DNA of 17,416 nt from CTSoil-075 sp964292325 (GTDB taxonomy: Bacteria > Bacillota > Negativicutes > DSM-13327): assembly GCA_964292325.1 (NCBI GenBank), contig CAXYVG010000080.1, positions 1 to 17,416 of the forward strand, in the 5' to 3' direction. Shown here one piece after another: positions 15,521 to 17,416 of the stretch. The notes beneath the pieces were generated by a model. That model saw only the letters and a list, made by a program, of their open reading frames with translations, did no database searches and was not told the DNA's origin. The first letter of the stretch is position 1; every line of letters begins with the position of its first letter. The translations under genes were made by a program, and so were the position numbers.

Positions 15521-15541
15521 ATTGTTAGGAATCGTTACAAT
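15521..15541. promoter_or_regulatory. Imperfect 21-bp palindrome, candidate repressor operator upstream of the efflux operon
   Basis: ATTGT at 15521-15525 and ACAAT at 15537-15541 are perfect outer arms. Across the 21 positions eight of ten pairs match around a central A. It lies about 70 bases before the adaptor start, where a TetR- or MarR-type repressor site for an efflux operon would be expected. No regulator gene is adjacent, and the site is short enough to be chance. Confidence 0.35.
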
Positions 15542-15670
15542 GGATTATATCATCATCTTCCTTATTTAAATTATTTTAATACTAGCATAAAAATAGTTAG
15601 CAACACAATTTTATATTAAAAACTCACCTATATAAACCATATTTGTAAGAATAAATATTTATAATACCTT

Positions 15671-15706
15671 ATTATTACAGATAATTATGACAAAACTATG
15701 ACAAAA
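15671..15706 (-). promoter_or_regulatory. Pho-box-like direct repeat with a possible -10, upstream of the efflux operon
   Basis: On the minus strand TTTTGTCATA occurs twice (15697-15706, then 15686-15695), exactly 11 bases apart, one helical turn. This spacing and the TGTCAT core resemble the E. coli PhoB box (CTGTCATA repeats) and generally suit an OmpR/PhoB-family response regulator. A -10-like TAATAAT (15671-15677) follows about 8 bases later, where activator-dependent promoters carry theirs. It would give a leader of roughly 210 bases before the adaptor gene. Other than this, the palindrome at 15521-15541 and the cca terminator, I see nothing recognisable in the 15453-15777 gap, which is very AT-rich. 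Confidence 0.45.
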
Positions 15707-15727
15707 GTGATAACATAGCGAACACGA

Positions 15728-15779
15728 AAACAGTAAAGCACCTCGCTAACCAATGGGTTAATAAGATGCTTTACTGTTT
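15728..15779 (-). terminator. Terminator of the cca gene, overlapping its stop codon
   Basis: A perfect 13-bp outer stem, AAACAGTAAAGCA (15728-15740) with TGCTTTACTGTTT (15767-15779), plus an inner TAACC/GGTTA stem (15747-15751 with 15756-15760). On the minus strand the stem runs into TTTTCGTGTT. The cca TAA (15780-15778) forms the base of the stem. Confidence 0.8.
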
Positions 15780-16911
15780 ATGATAGTAGTTTTTCAATTA
15801 TTTCGACTTCTTTTTTCTTTAACCACTCGCCGATTTGTTTACCTTTTAAATCATTAGGGATAGATTCTCCTGATAAAGAAATGGCAGTATTCAGAGGAGC
15901 CAGGGCAGGAAGATGTAACATTACTCCTTTGGCGATCATATCAAATTCTTCAATACTGAGTGCGCCACGTCGCAAATGATGAATCGCTGTTACAATATGA
16001 TCAGGACTGCTATTTTCCAGTAGTGCTTTAATATGACCAAATGTAATCGCACCATTCATCCAGTCACTCGGTAATGTCATTTGTTGATTCCATTGTAATA
16101 GACTTTCTTTATTCAGTACAAAACCAAATACTGCAAATCGCAGTTTCGGATTTTTCGTAAGTTTTGCCACTGCATCTAGTTTTTCCATTACGATATTAAA
16201 ATCTTCAATCGATAAATCAGCAATTGTTTTAAAGGTAATGGATAATAGCTTGGTTTCAGCAAGAACTTGAAAAAATCTTGCCGGGGTTGGTGCCTCTGCC
16301 ATTACCTTTGTCAATTCTATCATAACGCGTTCTCTTGGCTCATGAATCAGTTCATGAGCTACTGCACTTGCTAGAGTGATGGTATCATGCTCAATCTGAA
16401 AGCCAAGCCGAGCAGACTGACCGGCTAATCGCAGCGCGCGCATAGGATCATCTGAAAAATGTTGACTAGTAGCTCTCAGTATTTTGTTATTAATATCTTC
16501 TATGCCATGAAAAGGATCAATAATCTGTCCTGTTAAACAGTGAATGGCAATCGAATTTACGGTAGTATCACGCCGAAAAAGATCGTCTTCAATCGTCACT
16601 TTCGGGCTTGATGATATTTTAAAACCTTTGTAACCATCACCGACTTTTCGTTCCGTTCTCGCAAAGGCCAATTCACATCGTACACCATCAATCAATAATC
16701 TAAATACGGGAAACGATTTTCCATATTCTTCAGCATCAGGGAAAATAGTCTTGAAATTTCTTTTCACCATACCTACAATGCAAAAATCAATATCCTTCGG
16801 TGTTATCCCCATAAATTTATCACGGACACAGCCACCTACCCTAAATACGTGTCCTCCATTTTTTGCAATCATTTCAGCAAAAGATTGTTCTGTTAATAAG
16901 GCACTACTCAT
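15778..16911 (-). CDS. cca: CCA tRNA nucleotidyltransferase
   Basis: Adds or repairs the 3'-CCA end of tRNAs without a template. The 377-residue class II poly(A) polymerase-type enzyme has FRVGGCVRD (23-31), the catalytic DID (40-42), FARTERKVGDGYKGF (83-97), DDLFRRDTTVNSIA (109-122, nucleotide recognition start) and DDPMRALRLA (154-163). The C-terminal half is helical, with no HD phosphohydrolase motif visible. The FPVF...ARTERK-GYKGF pattern looks closer to the enterobacterial Cca type than to the Bacillus one, judged from memory. Both tRNAs in this window encode CCA in the DNA, so repair of worn ends is its likely role for these. The ATG start has GGGGAG about 10 bases upstream; a TATAAT (16971-16976, minus strand) may be its -10, with a poor -35. 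It could also receive read-through from the LysM gene. Confidence 0.93.
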   Translation of the reverse strand: MSSALLTEQSFAEMIAKNGGHVFRVGGCVRDKFMGITPKDIDFCIVGMVKRNFKTIFPDAEEYGKSFPVFRLLIDGVRCELAFARTERKVGDGYKGFKISSSPKVTIEDDLFRRDTTVNSIAIHCLTGQIIDPFHGIEDINNKILRATSQHFSDDPMRALRLAGQSARLGFQIEHDTITLASAVAHELIHEPRERVMIELTKVMAEAPTPARFFQVLAETKLLSITFKTIADLSIEDFNIVMEKLDAVAKLTKNPKLRFAVFGFVLNKESLLQWNQQMTLPSDWMNGAITFGHIKALLENSSPDHIVTAIHHLRRGALSIEEFDMIAKGVMLHLPALAPLNTAISLSGESIPNDLKGKQIGEWLKKKEVEIIEKLLS

Positions 16912-17025
16912 CCTACATACGCTCCCCTATCATACGAAACACCATTCTTTTAATAAAATGGTTATTTGTGATTATACTATATATATAATGAAAAGTCCTG
17001 CCTTTCTATACATTTACCCGTTTTC

Positions 17026-17289
17026 TTATTGTTTTAAAGGTACTTTTAAAACTTGGCCCGGAAATATTTGAACATTATTATTTAAGCCATTTACCTCTTT
17101 AATGGCTTGTGCCAATTGTCTTACATCTTCTTGATCAGTCACATATTTTGTCGCAATGCCCCATACTGTGTCACCTGACTTTACCGCAATAGATCCATAA
17201 ACACTAGAAGCGAGATATGCGTTAGAGTTAGCTAGTGGTGTAATGGACCATAAAGCAAAAATTAATAAAAATAATACTACCATCCTCAC
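17026..17289 (-). CDS. Exported LysM-domain protein, YneA-like SOS cell-division suppressor candidate
   Basis: An 87-residue protein with an N-terminal hydrophobic segment (residues 3-20, VVLFLLIFALWSITPLA) acting as signal peptide or anchor, then one LysM module (about 35-84). The module shows VKSGDTVWGIA at its start, INGL/VNGLN in the middle and IFPGQVLKVP at its end, so it should bind peptidoglycan outside the membrane. Size, layout and promoter match B. subtilis YneA, which blocks septation during the SOS response. The GTG start (17289-17287) has AAAGGTGG nine bases upstream; the internal ATG two codons later is further away. Two LexA-type boxes flank its -10 element, strongly suggesting DNA-damage control. 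A general LysM protein is the alternative. Confidence 0.85.
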   Translation of the reverse strand: MRMVVLFLLIFALWSITPLANSNAYLASSVYGSIAVKSGDTVWGIATKYVTDQEDVRQLAQAIKEVNGLNNNVQIFPGQVLKVPLKQ

Positions 17290-17308
17290 TATATATAACC
17301 ACCTTTAT

Positions 17309-17322
17309 AGAACATATGTTTC
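17309..17322 (-). promoter_or_regulatory. LexA (DinR/SOS) box 1
   Basis: AGAACATATGTTTC matches 13 of 14 positions of the Gram-positive LexA consensus CGAACRNRYGTTYC. It lies just downstream of the predicted -10, over the expected transcription start region of the LysM gene, where bound LexA would block transcription. Confidence 0.75.
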
Positions 17323-17331
17323 TTTTGCTAA

Positions 17332-17361
17332 ATTATAACACAGTACATATGTTCTATTCAA
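17332..17361 (-). promoter_or_regulatory. Predicted sigma-A promoter of the LysM/YneA-like gene
   Basis: On the minus strand an extended -10, TGTTATAAT (hexamer 17332-17337), is preceded after 18 bases by a -35-like TTGAAT (17356-17361). LexA box 2 fills the spacer and box 1 follows the -10, the layout of a LexA-repressed promoter. Confidence 0.65.
17342..17355 (-). promoter_or_regulatory. LexA (DinR/SOS) box 2
   Basis: AGTACATATGTTCT shares the ACATATGTT core with box 1 and fits 11 of 14 consensus positions. Its centre is 33 bases from that of box 1, about three helical turns, so both dimers would sit on the same face of the DNA. Confidence 0.6.
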
Positions 17362-17416
17362 GTGCATTTATTAATTTTTCATATATAAATTCTTCGAACT
17401 CTTTTAATTGATTCTC
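17354..17416 (-). CDS. Possible 3' end of an upstream minus-strand gene (partial)
   Basis: One minus-strand frame is open from the right edge for 20 codons, ENQLKEFEEFIYEKLINALE, then TAG (17356-17354); the other two minus frames stop early. The charged, helical peptide looks like a protein C-terminus, but 20 open codons can occur by chance and I cannot name the family. If real, its stop codon overlaps LexA box 2. Confidence 0.35.
   Translation of the reverse strand, partial: ENQLKEFEEFIYEKLINALE

Noticed and set aside
16941..16962. ACCATT/AATGGT hairpin as terminator of the LysM gene
   Set aside because: Only six base pairs, AT-rich, without a proper T tract on the minus strand, and it lies downstream of the likely cca -10 element.

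Overview
The window is an ordinary chromosomal segment of an AT-rich, endospore-forming, outer-membrane-bearing Firmicute, most likely a member of the Negativicutes (Sporomusa/Pelosinus type). This rests on three things: sporulation genes (ylbJ and a 26-codon spoVM-like gene), a Gram-positive-type SOS operator, and an RND efflux pair, which makes most sense in a diderm cell. The species assignment is inference. Almost everything is on the minus strand; ylbJ, a DUF4127 gene and two tRNA genes are on the plus strand. There is no transposon, prophage, CRISPR array or rRNA.

Layout. Positions 1-959 hold the 3' part of ylbJ (+). It converges on a minus-strand operon, rsmD - coaD - coiled-coil protein (2611-1059), with a hairpin terminator between them. 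A DUF4127 membrane-anchored protein (2823-4499, +) is followed by a tRNA-Pro/tRNA-Gln pair with a perfect consensus sigma-A promoter and a strong terminator (4528-4784). An EF-G-like GTPase with altered switch motifs (6837-4798, -) comes next. Upstream of it lies a run of minus-strand genes: PatA-like class III aminotransferase, SRPBCC protein, HtpX protease, gamma-carbonic-anhydrase-like protein, PduO cobalamin adenosyltransferase and the spoVM-like mini-gene, closed by a terminator at 6930-6955. Further right are an RND pump and its adaptor (15452-11020, -) behind a roughly 325-bp regulatory region, then a CCA-adding enzyme (16911-15778, -), and a LysM/YneA-like exported protein (17289-17026, -) whose promoter carries two LexA-type boxes.

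Most of the window is housekeeping: CoA synthesis, rRNA methylation, tRNA genes with the CCA enzyme, and B12 cofactor formation. The points that most deserve a second look are small or non-coding: (1) the unannotated 26-codon spoVM-like gene; (2) the doubly SOS-boxed promoter of the LysM gene; (3) an 11-bp-phased TTGTCATA direct repeat resembling a Pho box upstream of the efflux operon; (4) a hairpin plus a 32-codon hydrophobic ORF, arranged like a leader-peptide attenuator, ahead of the aminotransferase; (5) the EF-G paralogue with Tyr in place of the catalytic His. I did not find a clearly new multi-gene system.
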